Positions 52,001 through 55,000 of a DNA stretch of 60,000 bases are shown here, in pieces. The DNA comes from Apostichopus japonicus (Eukaryota > Echinodermata > Holothuroidea > Aspidochirotida > Stichopodidae), in assembly GCF_037975245.1 (NCBI RefSeq), contig NC_092583.1, forward strand, positions 8,138,764 through 8,198,763, given 5' to 3'. Position 1 is the first letter of the stretch; each line of letters opens with the position of its first letter. A program made the position numbers and the translations under genes. Under the pieces are notes generated by a model. It made no database searches. It was not told where the DNA came from and worked only from the letters and a program-made list of their open reading frames with translations.

Positions 52001-55000
52001 AGGAAGCAGATCTACGCTATCAAATTGATATGATTTATGTTGAATTATGAGAGTGACCTAGCTGTATTTGAATGTGAGATCAGCTATTCTAAATTTCAGA
52101 GAAATAGATGGAAGTTTATAATTTCATTCAGATGAAATATTTTCATGTTTCACTGTTTTAGGGTTTTTTGTAATTTTGACAATCTTTTTGTCTCTCGAGT
52201 GCTTCAAGGAATTTGACATTCACATCTTACACCTAAAATTGCAGGGAAACACAGATGAAGGTTATAAATGGGAAACTTTAAAACATTTCCTTTTGATGAA
52301 GAATTCTCATTTTTTTTCACTGTTTAGGGTTTTTTGTAATTTTGACAATCTTTTAGTCTCTCGAGTGCTTCAAGGAATTTGACATTCACATCTTACACCT
52401 AAAATTGCAGGGAAACACAGATGAAGGTTATAAATGGGAAACTTTAAAACATTTCCTTTTGATGAAGAATTCTCATTTTTTTTCACTGTTTAGGGTTTTT
52501 TGTAATTTTGACAATCTTTTAGTCTCTCGAGTGCTTCAAGGAATTTGACATTCACATCGACACCTAAATATTACAGGGAAACACAGATGAAGGTTGTAAA
52601 TGGGAAACATCAAAACATTTCATTTTGATAAAGATTTCTCATTTTTTTTCACTGTTTAGGGTTGTTGTAAATTTTGACAATCTTTTAGTCTCTCAAGTGC
52701 TTGAAGGAAGTTGACATTCATCTACACCTAAAATTGCAGAGAAAATATTTTAAAAAAATAGAAATGCTTTCTTTGCCTGCAAACATTGCTTTCAGTCATT
52801 TAATCAAACTACTACGGTACTTAATTTCTGACAGAGTAAATACGTTAGTTGCAAGATATCGGTTCACTTTGTGGTACCACTCATGTACATAACGGCCATC
52901 TCTCATGCTCTGATTAACAATTTCCCCTATCAACCTACTGTAAGTGCACACACACATCCTGATAAAGTTACAATCTCCAACACCTTTTTTATTTTTATGC
53001 TATATCTAATAATCCAGTGTTCTCCTCGGTTTCTTTTTTTTTCTCCAGACTCTGAAATTGCTGAGAAACAGTGAATACCTACCTTTCGTTGTCTTTGTAA
53101 AATCACCGAACCTAGATACGTTAAGAGCTATGCACCAACAAGCCTCTAGGGGATCAGGGGTTGTACCAGTAAGTAAAACTTAGAGTTTCTGTCATCTCAA
53201 CATAGTTATTCATTAACTTTCACTTCTCATAAACATGGAGAACCTAGATACGTTAAGAGCTATGCACCAACAAGCTTCTAGGGGATCAGGGGTTGTACCA
53301 GTAAGTAAAACTTAGAGTTTCTGTCATCTAAACATAGTTATTCATTAACTTTCACATCCCATAAACATGGAGAACCTAGATACGTTAAGAGCTATGCACC
53401 AACAAGCCTCTAGGGGATCAGGAGTTGTACCAGTAAGTAAAACTTAGAATTTCTGTGATCTAATCATAGTTATTCATTAACTTTCACTTCTCATAAACAT
53501 AGAGAACCTAGATAGTTAAGAGCTATGCACCAACAAGCTTCTAGGGGATCAGGGGTTGTACCAGTAAGTGAAACTTAGAATTTCTTTCATCTAAACATAG
53601 TTATTCATTAACTTTCACTTCTCATAAACATGGAGAACCTAGATACGTTAAGAGCTATGCACCAACAAGCCTCTAGGGGATCAGGAGTTGTACCAGTAAG
53701 TAAAACTTAGAATTTCTGTGATCTAATCATAGTTATTCATTAACTTTCACTTCTCATAAACATAGAGAACCTAGATAGTTAAGAGCTATGCACCAACAAG
53801 CTTCTAGAGGATCAGGGGTTGTACCAGTAAGTAAAACTTAGAATTTCTGTCATCTAAACATAGTTATTCATTAACTTTCACTTCTCATAAACATGGAGAA
53901 CCTAGATACGTTAAGAGCTATGCACCAACAAGCTTCTAGGGGATCAGGGGTTGTACCAGTAAGTAAAACTTAGAGTTTCTGTCATCTAAACATAGTTATT
54001 CATTAACTTTCACTTCTCATAAACATGGAGAACCTAGATATGTTAAGAGCTATGCACCAAGCCTCTAGGGGATCAGGTGTCGTACCAGTAAGTAAAACTA
54101 AGTGTGGTTCTCATCATCTCAATATAGTCATTCATTAACTTTCACTTAACATAAACATGGAGAAAGAATATCACCGATAAACTTGATAGGTTACCCAAAA
54201 TTCAGCTGGTTAAAATCAAGGAAAAGGGTTAAACCAAAACTTAAATGTACAGTTATCTATATTCATCAAACACATTCCACAAAGTGTGTTTGGCCTGTAA
54301 TTGAATGAATTTAAACGAGTCTAAACAAATCTAAGGAAAACTCCCAAATTTGCCATATATGGTTCTTGATAAAAAAATAAAAACAGCAAAATGGACATCC
54401 AAAACGATGGTTTATTAATGCTTTTGGATATTTTCTATTAATATAAATTGTAAATTGCCAAGTTTTTACTACCAAATGTGTAATTGCCAAGTTATCATGT
54501 ATTTGCTGAGTAAAACAGCTGTTTGCAAAGATAATTACTATATGTGCTTCTTTTAGTTTTTATTTTATTTTTTTTTTAGATTTTTCTAGTAATGTCAAGT
54601 ACACCGGTAGTTACTAATTACATTATAGTGGCTGCCAAATCCTGTTTACTAATTATTATTCATGATACTTAACTAGTAGCCGAGTACACTAGTACTTACT
54701 TACTATATACACATGTCATTGACAAATACACTGTGAGTTTACCAAGTTATCACATAGTTTCTCAAGTATCCTGCCAAATCCTGTTTACTATGTATTGTCC
54801 ATGATACTTAACTAGTAGCCGAGTACACTAGTACTTGCTTACTATATACACATGTCATTGACAAATACACTGTGAGTTTACCAAGTTATCACATAGTTTC
54901 TCAAGTAACCTGCCAAATCCTGTTTACTATGTGTTGTCCATGATACTTAACTAGTAGCCGAGTACACTAGTACTTGCTTACTATATACACATGTCATTGA

